Shown: in pieces, positions 53,615 through 62,615 of the stretch
Position numbering within the stretch: the first letter of the stretch is position 1
How the letters are laid out: the number at the start of each line of letters is the position of its first letter
Origin: Devosia aquimaris
GTDB taxonomy: Bacteria; Pseudomonadota; Alphaproteobacteria; Rhizobiales; Devosiaceae
NCBI RefSeq assembly: GCF_020169335.1
Contig: NZ_JAIEZN010000001.1
Span: 186,001-250,000 of the forward strand
Direction of reading: 5' to 3'
DNA length: 64,000 bases
Made by a program: the position numbers and the translations under genes
The notes under the pieces: model-generated
Seen by the model: the letters and a program-made list of their open reading frames with translations, nothing else
Told to the model about the DNA's origin: nothing
Database searches by the model: none

Positions 53615-56494
53615 ATGCGTTATCTACATGCACTCGCGATGTGTCTTGCGTTCGCGCTGGCCCTGCTCGCGCCAGCCGCTGCACTCGAAGTCATTTCTGT
53701 CCCCGACGACGTCAACGCCGTCAGCCTGTCCGACGTCATCCAGGTCGAACCCGGCCAGGGCGGCAAGGTGCAGCTGTCCACGGCGCCGGCAGAGGATGGA
53801 ATCATCCGGCGCATCGAGGTGCTGGCGTCCGAACAGGGCACCAACCCCAGTTTCGCGCTGTTTGCGCTGCGCAATGACAGTGACCAGCAGATCGAGCGCC
53901 TGCTGGTGGCACCCTTCTTCCGCCTGCCGGGCTCGGGCATCATCCTGCCCGATCTGGGCAATGATCGCGTCGCCGCGCTGACCCCCAGCGCCGGCATTCG
54001 CCCGGTGCGTCTCGCCGATACCGAGGCCGACGTCTTCGAGGTGACGCTCGACCCCGGCGCCACGGTGACCTTTGTGGCCGAACTGCGCGGCGCCGACCTG
54101 CCCGAGCTCTATCTGTGGCAGCCCAATGCCTACCGCGACTATGTGAACTCCTTCACCCTGTTCCGCGGCGTAGTGTTGGGCGTGGCCTCGCTGGCAGCGG
54201 TGTTCCTGACCATCATGTTCGTGGTCAAGGGTCGTGGTGTCTTCCCGGCCACGGCGGCCTTCGCCTGGGCGGTGATGGCCTATCTGCTGATCGATTTCGG
54301 CGTCATGGGACGGCTGCTGGGCCTGACCGCGACTGGCGTGCAGCCGCTGCGCGCGGCGGCGGAGGCGGGCATAGCCACGACGCTGGCAGGGTTCCTCTTC
54401 ATCTATCTCAACCTCCATCGCTGGCATCTGCGCTTCGTGCATCTGGCGCTGGGGCTGGCCGCGCTGTTCCTGGCGCTGTTCGGCTTTGCCTTTTTCGAGC
54501 CGTCGAGTGCAGCCACCATTGCCCGCCTCGTGCTGGCCCTGCTGGGTGTGTCCGGCCTGTTCCTGATTCTGCTGCTGGCCCTGCGCGGCTATGACCGCGC
54601 CGTGCTGCTGGTGCCCACCTGGATCATCGTCATCGCCTGGCTGTTCTATTGCTGGCTGGTGGTGTCCGGCCAGGTGTCCAACGACGTGGCCCAGCCCGCC
54701 GTCGGCGGTGGCCTGGTGCTGATTGTCATGCTGCTCGGCTTTACCGCCGTCCAGCACGCCTTCTCCGAAGGCCAGGTCAGCATCGGCACGCTGTCTGAAG
54801 TCGAACGCCGCGCCCTGGCGCTCACCGGTTCGGGCGACTTTGTGTTCGACTGGAACATCGAGCGCGACCGCGTGTCGGTCAGCGAAGAGCTGGCAACGCG
54901 CCTGGGCGAGAAGCGCGGCAGCCTGCGCGGCGCCATCAAGCGCTGGCTCGACCGCGTGCATCCAGACGACCGCGACCGCTTCCGCACGGCCTTCGACACG
55001 CTGGTGGAGCTGCGTCGCGGCAAGGTTTCCGCCGACATGCGCATCGCCAGCCACGACGGCAGCTACCGTGCCTTCCGCATGCGGGTGAAGCCCGTGCTGG
55101 GGGGCGATGGCCAGGTCAACCGCATCGTCGGCACGCTGCAGGACGTCACCGAAGACCGCGCCTCGCGCGAGCGCCTGCTGCATGACGCCGTGCATGACAG
55201 CCTCACCGGCCTGCCCAATCGCATGCTGTTCCTCGACCGGCTGGAGCGCAGCCTAGTGCGCGCCCGCATGCCGGGCGGCATCAAGCCGGCAGTGTTCCTG
55301 ATCGACATCGACCGCTTCATGGAGCTCGAGGAGCGCATCGGCCATTCGGCGGCGGATTCGGTGCTGCTGGCCATTTCGCGCCGCATCGCCCGCATCATGC
55401 GGCCGCTCGACACCGTGGCCCGGGTGACCGGCGACCAGTTTGCGGTGATCCTGGCCTCCGAGCAGGCCGCAGGCAAGATCGCCGAGACGGCCGAGCAGAT
55501 CCGCAAGGCGCTCAAGGCGCCGTTCAATTTCGGTGACCGCGATCTGTCGCTCACAGCCTCGATTGGCGTCACCATCTATGACAGCAATCCGGCCAGTGCC
55601 GCCGATGTGCTGCGCGACGCCGAGCTGGCGATGTATTATGCCAAGCGCCTGGGCGGCGACCGCATCGAGGCCTATCGCGCCTCGGCGCGCTCGATTGCCG
55701 CCTATAATCGCGCCAGCGAGGAAGACCTCGAACGCGGCATGAAGCAGGGCGAGCTGCATGTGCAGTTCCAGCCCGTGATGGACCTGCAGACCAATCAGAT
55801 GGTCGGGGCCGAGGCGCTGATGCGCTGGATCCACCCGACGCGTGGCGTGGTCAATCCCGATGAATTCGTCGCCCTGGCCGAACGCTCCGGCCAGATCGAG
55901 CGGCTTGGTCGGCTGGCATTCGAACAGTCAGCAGCCCAGGCGCGGGACTGGATGACCACCATCGGCCTGCCGGAAGGCTTCTTCATCTCGGTCAATCTCT
56001 CGCCGACCCAACTGGCGACTGAGACACTGCTCAATGACCTGCGCAGCCTGGTCAATCAGGATCGGGCCCTGGCCCAGCATCTCAAGCTCGAGATCACCGA
56101 GAGCCAGTTGATGACCAATCCCGAGCATTCCGCCTATATGCTCGAGGCGCTGCGCAGCATGGGCCTGGGCCTGGCGCTCGATGATTTCGGCACCGGCCAC
56201 TCATCGCTGAGCTATTTGCACCGCTTCCCCTTTGACACGATCAAGATTCCGCGGCCCTTCGTGAAGCTGGGCGATGGCAGCGGCATTGCCCATACGCAGG
56301 GGCCGATCATCCGGGCCGTGGTGGCGCTGGGTGCCGACCTCGACCTGATGGTCATCGCCGAGGGCGTCGAGACCACTGAGGAAGCCGACCGGCTGCGCGA
56401 GCTCAATTGCCGCTATGCCCAGGGCTATGCCTTTGGCGCGGCCATCACCGGCGCCGATTTCGGCCGCAAGCTGAGCGCCCAATTGGGTCGATAG
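53615..56494 (+). CDS. membrane GGDEF-EAL protein with altered signature motifs
   Basis: The 959-residue protein has a signal peptide (about 1-23), a periplasmic beta-rich domain (about 24-175), seven helices (about 178-385, 7TMR-DISM-like), a PAS domain (about 410-525), a GGDEF domain (about 535-690) and an EAL domain (about 705-950). The cyclase signature is RVTGDQFAV at about 601-609, TGDQF in place of GG(D/E)EF, so synthesis of c-di-GMP is unlikely. The EAL domain keeps GAEALMRW, NLSP, ITES, DDFGTGHSS, AEGVE and QGY, but KIDR reads KIPR (about 875-878), losing a conserved Asp. It is probably a sensor/effector or a weak phosphodiesterase. Confidence 0.92.
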   Translation: MRYLHALAMCLAFALALLAPAAALEVISVPDDVNAVSLSDVIQVEPGQGGKVQLSTAPAEDGIIRRIEVLASEQGTNPSFALFALRNDSDQQIERLLVAPFFRLPGSGIILPDLGNDRVAALTPSAGIRPVRLADTEADVFEVTLDPGATVTFVAELRGADLPELYLWQPNAYRDYVNSFTLFRGVVLGVASLAAVFLTIMFVVKGRGVFPATAAFAWAVMAYLLIDFGVMGRLLGLTATGVQPLRAAAEAGIATTLAGFLFIYLNLHRWHLRFVHLALGLAALFLALFGFAFFEPSSAATIARLVLALLGVSGLFLILLLALRGYDRAVLLVPTWIIVIAWLFYCWLVVSGQVSNDVAQPAVGGGLVLIVMLLGFTAVQHAFSEGQVSIGTLSEVERRALALTGSGDFVFDWNIERDRVSVSEELATRLGEKRGSLRGAIKRWLDRVHPDDRDRFRTAFDTLVELRRGKVSADMRIASHDGSYRAFRMRVKPVLGGDGQVNRIVGTLQDVTEDRASRERLLHDAVHDSLTGLPNRMLFLDRLERSLVRARMPGGIKPAVFLIDIDRFMELEERIGHSAADSVLLAISRRIARIMRPLDTVARVTGDQFAVILASEQAAGKIAETAEQIRKALKAPFNFGDRDLSLTASIGVTIYDSNPASAADVLRDAELAMYYAKRLGGDRIEAYRASARSIAAYNRASEEDLERGMKQGELHVQFQPVMDLQTNQMVGAEALMRWIHPTRGVVNPDEFVALAERSGQIERLGRLAFEQSAAQARDWMTTIGLPEGFFISVNLSPTQLATETLLNDLRSLVNQDRALAQHLKLEITESQLMTNPEHSAYMLEALRSMGLGLALDDFGTGHSSLSYLHRFPFDTIKIPRPFVKLGDGSGIAHTQGPIIRAVVALGADLDLMVIAEGVETTEEADRLRELNCRYAQGYAFGAAITGADFGRKLSAQLGR

Positions 56495-56500
56495 ACCCGA

Positions 56501-57076
56501 CTAGGCGTGGCCGGCGTCCGGGCTGAGCGTGGCGCGGGTGATATTGAGGCTCGCCAGTGCCGCGTCGTAGCGACGCTCGACCGGGGTCTCGAACAGCAGC
56601 TCGCGCGAGAACGGCACCGTCAGCCAGCCATTGTCGGCCAGCTCGCCTTCCAGCTGCCCGGCGCTCCAGCCACAGCAGCCCAGCACGAACAGCGACGAGC
56701 GTGGCGCCGGCCCGAAGGCCATGGCCTTGAGGACATCCAGTGTCGCCGTCATGCTGACGCCAGGGGTCACCGTATAGGTGTTGCCGCTCTTGTAGTCGGA
56801 CGAATGCAGCACGAAGCCGCGCCCCTTTTCCACCGGACCGCCCCGCATCACCACGCGCTGGCGGATGGAATCGGGCAGGCGGATGACGCTGTCGGGGTCA
56901 CCCAGGTCGAGCTCGTCGAGCACATCGGCAAAGCGCAGATTGGGCAGCTCGTGATTGACCACGAGCCCCATCGCCCCTTCGTCGCTATGGCCGACGACGA
57001 GGATGACGCTTTCCTGGAAGCGCTCGTCCGCCATGTCGGGCATGGCAACGAGAAATTGGCCTTCGAGTGACTGCAT
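56501..57076 (-). CDS. YqgE/AlgH (UPF0301) family protein
   Basis: The 191-residue protein starts SLEGQFLVAMPDMADERFQ and contains HSDEGAMGLVVNHEL, MRGGPVEKGRGFVLHS and LGCCGWSAGQLEGELADNGWL, which define the UPF0301/YqgE family. The fold is known but the function is not; it is sometimes linked to alginate or envelope regulation. It is convergent with the GGDEF-EAL gene (six bases apart) and divergent from the DsbD-N-like gene. Confidence 0.94.
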   Translation of the reverse strand: MQSLEGQFLVAMPDMADERFQESVILVVGHSDEGAMGLVVNHELPNLRFADVLDELDLGDPDSVIRLPDSIRQRVVMRGGPVEKGRGFVLHSSDYKSGNTYTVTPGVSMTATLDVLKAMAFGPAPRSSLFVLGCCGWSAGQLEGELADNGWLTVPFSRELLFETPVERRYDAALASLNITRATLSPDAGHA

Positions 57077-57195
57077 AGTCCAATTCTAGGCAGACTTGCC
57101 CCGCCTGCCAAGCGCTGCCGCCCTGCCCATGCTTCACGAAGCTCTGATGGACTTGCCACTTTGCCTTCTCCCCCGCCTGGGGTAATGGCTTTGCC

Positions 57196-58011
57196 ATGCT
57201 CAAGTCTGCGTCCGCCATCGCCGCCCTGATATTGCTGCTGGCGCCGGCCATGGCTGGTGAAACGCCATGGCAGGAAGTGGCGCCGGGGGTTCAGCTGCGC
57301 CTGATCTCGACCGGCCAGCTCAAGCCCGATGGCACGACCCTTGTGGCGCTGGAACTCGACATGCCCCAGGGCACCAAGACCTATTGGCGGGTGCCGGGCG
57401 AGACCGGCCTGCCGACCGAGCTCGACTTCTCCGCCACCCCCGACGTCACCGGCCACCAGATGCTCTGGCCCTATCCGGTACGCGAGGAACGCGATGGCTA
57501 TCTCGATTATGCCTATTTCGGTGACACGGTGCTGCCGGTCGAGCTGACGCTGGAGCCTGGCGCGGAGCGCATCCAGGTCAATGCCACCATGGGCATCTGC
57601 TCGGACATCTGCGTGCCCGCACAGGCCAATTTCACCCTGACCCTGGATGACCTGGCGCCCGATCGGGCCAATGGCCTGCGCATCCGCCAGGCGCTGGCCA
57701 TGGTGCCGATCGATTGGACAGATCCGCGCCAGCCGTTGGGTGATGTGGTCTATGATCCGGCCAGCGCCATGTTGTCTGTGCATGTCGGCGACGATGCCGT
57801 GGATCGCGAGTCCCTGATTGCCGCCACCTCCAGCGGCATGCCCGTGTTCGGCGCGCCGCAAATTAGCCCGGAACCCGGCGTAGTGCTCATTCCCGTGCTG
57901 GGGGACGTCGAGGGGCTCGATCTGGCCGGCCAGACCGTGCAGCTGTCGTTCACCACCGGCATGGGGGCCTTTGAACTCTCCCGCACCATCAAACCGGCGT
58001 CCGGCCAATAG
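57196..58011 (+). CDS. periplasmic DsbD-N-like (thiol:disulfide interchange) protein
   Basis: The 271-residue secreted protein has a signal peptide (MLKSASAIAALILLLAPAMAG) and the DsbC/DsbD N-terminal-like fold: TYWRVPGETGLPTELDF, YLDYAYFGDTVLPVEL, and GICSDICVPAQANFTL holding the redox pair C-x-x-x-C (about residues 135-139). This stand-alone domain is common in Rhizobiales and probably passes electrons to periplasmic thiol proteins or cytochrome assembly factors. It lacks the membrane and thioredoxin domains of full DsbD. It is 122 bases before the peroxiredoxin gene, in the same direction. Confidence 0.85.
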   Translation: MLKSASAIAALILLLAPAMAGETPWQEVAPGVQLRLISTGQLKPDGTTLVALELDMPQGTKTYWRVPGETGLPTELDFSATPDVTGHQMLWPYPVREERDGYLDYAYFGDTVLPVELTLEPGAERIQVNATMGICSDICVPAQANFTLTLDDLAPDRANGLRIRQALAMVPIDWTDPRQPLGDVVYDPASAMLSVHVGDDAVDRESLIAATSSGMPVFGAPQISPEPGVVLIPVLGDVEGLDLAGQTVQLSFTTGMGAFELSRTIKPASGQ

Positions 58012-58133
58012 AGTCGGGCACTCCGGCGCTCTAGGCCTTGTCTGGGCGGCCAAAGCCGCATATTCCCAAGGCACATGTCGAGCGCGCTGTGGCGCTGCCG
58101 CAAGGCGGGCCACCTTTTGAGGCCTATGCAAAT

Positions 58134-58622
58134 ATGATCGAACGCGGCAATCCGATACCCTCCCTGCCCACCAAGCTGGTCACCGCCGATGGCGTCAGCG
58201 ACGCCACAACGGACGCGGTTCTGGGCAAGGGCCTGGTCGTGCTGTTCACCGTGCCCGGCGCCTTCACCCCCACCTGCCACGTCAATCACCTGCCAGGCTT
58301 TGTCGCCAATGAGGCCAAGCTCAAGGCTGCTGGCGTCGAGCGCATCGTCTGCGCCTCGGTCAATGACCATCACGTCATGAAGTCCTGGGCAGAGGCCTCC
58401 GGGGCCCTGGGCGTGGTCGACTTTATCGCTGATGGCAATGCCGCCCTGGCCGCCGCCATGGGGATGGATCGTGACTTTGCCCAGTTCGGCATGGGGACTC
58501 GATTTGCCCGCGCTGCCGTGCTGATCCGTGACGGTGTCGTCGATTCCGTGTTCGTCGAAGACGGCCCGGGCGTCAATGCCAGTGGAGCACCCGCCATTTT
58601 GATGGCTCTTGAAGCCGCCTAA
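58134..58622 (+). CDS. Prx5-type peroxiredoxin
   Basis: The 162-residue thiol peroxidase has the peroxidatic Cys C48 in FTVPGAFTPTCHVNHLPGF, the classic Prx5 P-x-x-x-T-x-x-C site. DGVVDSVFVEDGPGVNASGA and the ASVNDHHVMKSWA helix are further Prx5 blocks. No second Cys of the 2-Cys type is obvious at the C-terminus, though a Cys occurs at about residue 76 (VCAS). It reduces hydrogen peroxide or alkyl hydroperoxides. The ATG at 58134 has GAGG some 11 bases upstream; earlier codons are not conserved. Confidence 0.93.
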   Translation: MIERGNPIPSLPTKLVTADGVSDATTDAVLGKGLVVLFTVPGAFTPTCHVNHLPGFVANEAKLKAAGVERIVCASVNDHHVMKSWAEASGALGVVDFIADGNAALAAAMGMDRDFAQFGMGTRFARAAVLIRDGVVDSVFVEDGPGVNASGAPAILMALEAA

Positions 58623-58650
58623 GGCTACCTTTGCATCAGGAGACTTGCTG

Positions 58651-59238
58651 ATGACCGATTTCGCGCCTCTGGCCTCGCGCCTGTCCGCCGCCGCCGTCAT
58701 GGCCACCTTGCTGGCCGGATGCTCCATGGGGGGCATGTTTGGCGGGGGCTCGTCCACGCCATCCCCCAGCCTGCAGAACGCCACGCCCAGCCCAGCTGCC
58801 GTGGCCCAGGCGCAGACTAATGCGCTGCCCGCCATCGCCACCCAGTGCCCGCCGATCCGCGTGCGCCCCGGCGGCGAGGCCATGTTCTACTATGGCAATG
58901 GCAAGACCGGCGATCCCAAGGCGCTGCAGTACCAGGGCGTCATCGACGAGTCGACGCGCAACTGCGTGGTCTCGAACGGCCTGATCACCGTCAATATGGG
59001 TGTGGTTGGTCGCGTGCTCCTGGGCCCCCAGGGCAACCAGGCCTCGGTGACCGCGCCGATCCGCTTTGCTGTCGAGCGCGATGGCCAAGCCATCTTCTCG
59101 GAAAAATACGCCGTGCCCGTGGCGATCACGCCGCCGGCCCGCTCGGCCGAATTCGTCAAGGTCATCGAAAACATCGCCATCCCCTATCTTGGTGGCGAAG
59201 AGATCATCATCTGGGTGGGTTTCGACACCCGCGGCTGA
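58651..59238 (+). CDS. outer-membrane-type lipoprotein of unknown function
   Basis: The 195-residue product has a lipoprotein signal: basic start, hydrophobic core and lipobox LAGC (C24). A Gly/Ser/Pro-rich linker follows (GGGSSTPSPSL, about 32-48), then a compact domain with CPPIRVRPGGEAMFYYGNG and a later NCVVSNGLI, two cysteines that could pair. The next residue after the lipid Cys is Ser, compatible with export to the outer membrane. The ATG at 58651 follows AGGAG by eight bases. It lies 28 bases after the peroxiredoxin gene, and a perfect terminator ends the unit. Confidence 0.85.
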   Translation: MTDFAPLASRLSAAAVMATLLAGCSMGGMFGGGSSTPSPSLQNATPSPAAVAQAQTNALPAIATQCPPIRVRPGGEAMFYYGNGKTGDPKALQYQGVIDESTRNCVVSNGLITVNMGVVGRVLLGPQGNQASVTAPIRFAVERDGQAIFSEKYAVPVAITPPARSAEFVKVIENIAIPYLGGEEIIIWVGFDTRG

Positions 59239-59261
59239 TGCTTCAAGACGAGCAGACAACA

Positions 59262-59292
59262 AAGGCCCGTGGATCAGTCCACGGGCCTTTTT
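59262..59292 (+). terminator. rho-independent terminator after the lipoprotein gene
   Basis: AAGGCCCGTGGA (59262-59273), loop TCAG, TCCACGGGCCTT (59278-59289) then T. This is a perfect 12-pair stem. A second GC hairpin (GGGCCGCCCG/CGGGCGGCCC, about 59312-59336) follows before the gcvPB stop and may act for the opposite strand. Confidence 0.92.
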
Positions 59293-59342
59293 CGTCTCTG
59301 GCCGAAAGTGACGGGCCGCCCGGGTTGCGGGCGGCCCCTCGA

Positions 59343-60890
59343 CTACTCTGCTGCCTTGAGCGTTTCGGTCGGGCGTTCCCATTTGAGGATAGGCGAGCGG
59401 GCCGCACGGGTCTCGTCGAGGCGACGGCGCGGGGCCTTCATGGGCGCGGCGGTGAAGCGCGTGGCATTGCCGGCCTTGGCGTCGAGAGCAAGCTCTTCCA
59501 TCACGTCGCAGAAGCGATCCAGCGTCTGCTTGGATTCGCTTTCGGTCGGCTCGATCAGCATGGCGCCATGCACGACCAGCGGGAAATACATGGTCATGGG
59601 GTGGAAGCCCTCGTCGATCAGCGCCTTGGCGAAATCGAGCGTGGTGACGCCAGTGCCGGTAAGGAAGCTGTCGTCAAACAGCGCCTCGTGCATGGTCGGA
59701 TAATCCGGGAAGGGCACCGAGAAGACCTGGCCGAGGCGAGCCTTGATGTAGTTGGCGTTGAGCACCGCATCCTGCGCGGCCTGGGCCAGCCCGTCGCCGC
59801 CATGGCTGAGCATATAGGTCAGCGCCCGCACATACATGCCCATCTGGCCCTGGAAGGCCGTGATGCGGCCCAGGGCCTGGTCTTGCTCGTGCTCAACCAG
59901 CTCAAGCCCATTGGAGCCCTTGCGGACGAAGGGCACGGGGGCAAACGGCGCCAGCGCTGCCGACAGCACCACCGGACCCGCGCCCGGCCCGCCGCCGCCA
60001 TGCGGCGTCGAGAAGGTCTTGTGGAGGTTGATGTGCATGGCGTCGATGCCGAGGTCACCCGGCCGCACCACGCCCATGATGGCGTTGAAATTGGCGCCAT
60101 CGCAGTAAAAGAACGCGCCTGCGTCGTGAACGGCCTTGGCGATCTCGATGACCTGGGGTTCAAACAGGCCACAGGTATTGGGATTGGTCAGCATGATCGC
60201 CGCCACGTCAGGCGACAGGGCATCCTTGACGGCCTGGACATCGACCGTGCCGTCGCTGCGGGCCGGGATCGACTTGACGGAATAACCCAGGAAGGCCGCG
60301 GTCGCCGGATTGGTGCCATGGGCACTTTCGGGCACCAGCACGATGCGGCGATGGCTTTGGCCGGCGGCATCCTGCGCGGCCTTGATGGCCATCATGCCCA
60401 GCAGTTCGCCATGGGCACCCGCCTTGGGGGTGAGCGCCACGGCCGAGGTATTGGTCAGCGTCATCAGCCAGTGGCTGAGTTCGTTCATCAGCTTGAGCGC
60501 GCCCTGCACGGTCGAGACCGGCTGGAGAGGATGGATATCGGCAAAGCCGGGCAGGCGGGCCATCTTCTCGTTGAGGCGCGGATTGTGCTTCATCGTGCAC
60601 GAGCCCAGCGGATACATGCCGCTGTCGATCGAGTGGTTGAGCCGGCTGAGGCGCACATAGTGGCGCATGGCTTCCGGCTCGGTGAGACCGGCCAGATCAA
60701 GCGCGGTCTTGCGCTCGAAGCCGCCCAGGCGGGCGTTGGTGATGGTCGCGTCCGGCAGGTCGACGCCGGAATGCTCGGTGTCGCCGATCTCGAACAGCAG
60801 CGGTTCATTGGGCAGGAGAGCCGAGCCCGAGGTGGAGGCAAAGCCCGAGGTGCCCGTGCCGGTGGGCCGGCCCTGATTGTTCATGCTCAT
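59343..60890 (-). CDS. gcvPB: glycine dehydrogenase (decarboxylating) subunit 2
   Basis: The 515-residue C-terminal half of the split P-protein holds the PLP lysine in [17 protein letters not shown] (about residue 288), with [28 protein letters not shown] and [10 protein letters not shown] as substrate and cofactor blocks. It decarboxylates glycine and passes aminomethyl to lipoyl-GcvH. A mobile N-terminal extension of about 30 residues rich in Gly, Ser and Thr precedes the usual start. It is coupled to gcvPA by a four-base overlap and is last in the operon. Confidence 0.97.
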   Translation of the reverse strand: MSMNNQGRPTGTGTSGFASTSGSALLPNEPLLFEIGDTEHSGVDLPDATITNARLGGFERKTALDLAGLTEPEAMRHYVRLSRLNHSIDSGMYPLGSCTMKHNPRLNEKMARLPGFADIHPLQPVSTVQGALKLMNELSHWLMTLTNTSAVALTPKAGAHGELLGMMAIKAAQDAAGQSHRRIVLVPESAHGTNPATAAFLGYSVKSIPARSDGTVDVQAVKDALSPDVAAIMLTNPNTCGLFEPQVIEIAKAVHDAGAFFYCDGANFNAIMGVVRPGDLGIDAMHINLHKTFSTPHGGGGPGAGPVVLSAALAPFAPVPFVRKGSNGLELVEHEQDQALGRITAFQGQMGMYVRALTYMLSHGGDGLAQAAQDAVLNANYIKARLGQVFSVPFPDYPTMHEALFDDSFLTGTGVTTLDFAKALIDEGFHPMTMYFPLVVHGAMLIEPTESESKQTLDRFCDVMEELALDAKAGNATRFTAAPMKAPRRRLDETRAARSPILKWERPTETLKAAE

Positions 60891-62230
60891 GCGAGTTCCT
60901 CCGCCAGGGCGCTGCTCAGAGCGGCAATATCTTCGTCGGTGGTCAGTTCCGTGGCTGCCAAAACGATCAGATTGCCCACAGAGTGGTCCTTGGGCTCGAG
61001 ACGGCTGACCGGGACACCGCCCAGAATGCCGCGCCTGGCCAGGCGCTCGATGAGCGCTGCTGCTGGCTGGGGCGTACGGATGGTCATTTCGTTGAAGAAG
61101 GTCTTGTTGAGCACCTCGACGCCCGGAACCGATTCCAGTGCATCGGCGAGCTTGCAGGCATTGGCATGGTTGAGCCGCGCCAGCCGGGTGAACCCGGCCT
61201 CGCCCAGCAGGGCCATGTGGATGGAGAAGGCCAGAGCGCAGAGCCCCGAATTGGTGCAGATATTGCTGGTCGCCTTCTCGCGGCGGATATGCTGCTCGCG
61301 GGTAGAGAGCGTCAGCACAAAGCCGCGCTGGCCCTCGGCATCCACGGTCTCGCCGCAGATGCGACCGGGCATCTGGCGGATGAATTCCTTGCGCGTGGCG
61401 AGGAGGCCCAGGTAGGGGCCACCGAAGTTGAGCGCATTGCCAATCGACTGGCCTTCGGCCACCACGATGTCGGCGCCCAGGGCGCCGGGGGCTTCCAGCA
61501 GGCCGAGCGAGACCACTTCGGTGATGACAACGATCAGCAGCGCGCCCTTGGCATGGGCGGCATCGGCTGCCGCCTTGATATTGCGCAGATGGCCATAGAA
61601 GTCCGGCGTCTGCACCACAATGGCCGCGGTTTGATCGTCGATATGGTCGAGGATGTCGCCCTGGCCCTCAGGCGAGGCCGAGAGGCACTCAAGATCGGCA
61701 TCGTCCTTGAGATAGGCGCGGACCACGTCACGGTAGTGCGGGTGCAGCCCGCCCGAGAGCACGATCTTGTTGCGCTTGGTGAGGCGCCGCGCCATCAGCA
61801 CGGCCTCGGCTGTGCCGGTCGAGCCGTCATAGAGGCTGGCATTGGCCACATCCATGCCAGTGAGCTTGGCCACCTGGGTCTGGAACTCGAACAGCATCTG
61901 CAGTGTGCCCTGCGAGATCTCGGGCTGGTAGGGCGTGTAGGCCGTCAGCCATTCCGAGCGCTGGATCAGGTGATCCACCGTTGCCGGGACATGGTGGCGA
62001 TAGGCGCCGGCGCCGACAAAGAACGGGCCATCGGACCCGGCATGGTTCTGCCCGGCCAGGGCGCGCATATGCGCCTCGACGAGGAACTCGGGACTATGGG
62101 CCGGCAGGCCCAGGTCAAAACTCTTGAGCGCCTGTGCCGGCACGGCGCTGAACAGCGCATCGACATTGGGCACGCCGATGACGCCAAGCATATCGGCGCG
62201 TTCGGCCTCGGAATGGGGAAGGTAGCGCAT
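60887..62230 (-). CDS. gcvPA: glycine dehydrogenase (decarboxylating) subunit 1
   Basis: The 447-residue N-terminal half of the split P-protein shows [20 protein letters not shown], the [23 protein letters not shown] block, [17 protein letters not shown] and [36 protein letters not shown]. It pairs with GcvPB to form the functional P-protein; the split form is seen in many Gram-positives and some Alphaproteobacteria rather than the single-chain form of E. coli. Start and stop both lie within the gcvH-gcvPA-gcvPB chain; nine bases separate it from gcvH. Confidence 0.97.
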   Translation of the reverse strand: MRYLPHSEAERADMLGVIGVPNVDALFSAVPAQALKSFDLGLPAHSPEFLVEAHMRALAGQNHAGSDGPFFVGAGAYRHHVPATVDHLIQRSEWLTAYTPYQPEISQGTLQMLFEFQTQVAKLTGMDVANASLYDGSTGTAEAVLMARRLTKRNKIVLSGGLHPHYRDVVRAYLKDDADLECLSASPEGQGDILDHIDDQTAAIVVQTPDFYGHLRNIKAAADAAHAKGALLIVVITEVVSLGLLEAPGALGADIVVAEGQSIGNALNFGGPYLGLLATRKEFIRQMPGRICGETVDAEGQRGFVLTLSTREQHIRREKATSNICTNSGLCALAFSIHMALLGEAGFTRLARLNHANACKLADALESVPGVEVLNKTFFNEMTIRTPQPAAALIERLARRGILGGVPVSRLEPKDHSVGNLIVLAATELTTDEDIAALSSALAEELA

Positions 62231-62239
62231 GGGTGTCCG

Positions 62240-62605
62240 TTACTTTGTCAGATCGGCATAGGCCGCGTCATCGAGCAGACCATCGATCTCGCCGGCATCG
62301 GCGATGGCGATCTTGTAGATCCAGCCTTCGTTTTCCGGATCGGAGTTGATCAGGCCCGGATTGCCGGTGAGGGCGTCGTTGACTTCGGTCACCGTGCCCG
62401 CGACGGGGGCGTAGATTTCCGAGGCGGCCTTGACCGATTCAACGACCGCGGCTTCGTCGCCCTTCTTGAGCACCTTGCCCACGCTGGGCAGCTCGACAAA
62501 GACGATGTCGCCCAGCGCGTCCTGGGCATAGGGGGTGATGCCCACAATGCCGGTCGCGCCCTCGACGCGGATGTACTCATGATCGGGGGTGAACTTGGTG
62601 GTCAT
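62240..62605 (-). CDS. gcvH: glycine cleavage system H protein
   Basis: The 121-residue lipoyl carrier begins TTKFTPDHEYIRVEG and has GITPYAQDALGDIVFVELP. The lipoylated lysine is K59 in VVESVKAASEIYAPV. It shuttles the aminomethyl group between P, T and L proteins. The start at 62605 is the family Met, with GAGAG upstream; the longer frame overlaps gcvT and is rejected. It begins 10 bases after gcvT. Confidence 0.97.
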   Translation of the reverse strand: MTTKFTPDHEYIRVEGATGIVGITPYAQDALGDIVFVELPSVGKVLKKGDEAAVVESVKAASEIYAPVAGTVTEVNDALTGNPGLINSDPENEGWIYKIAIADAGEIDGLLDDAAYADLTK

Positions 62606-62615
62606 GGCAGCTCTC

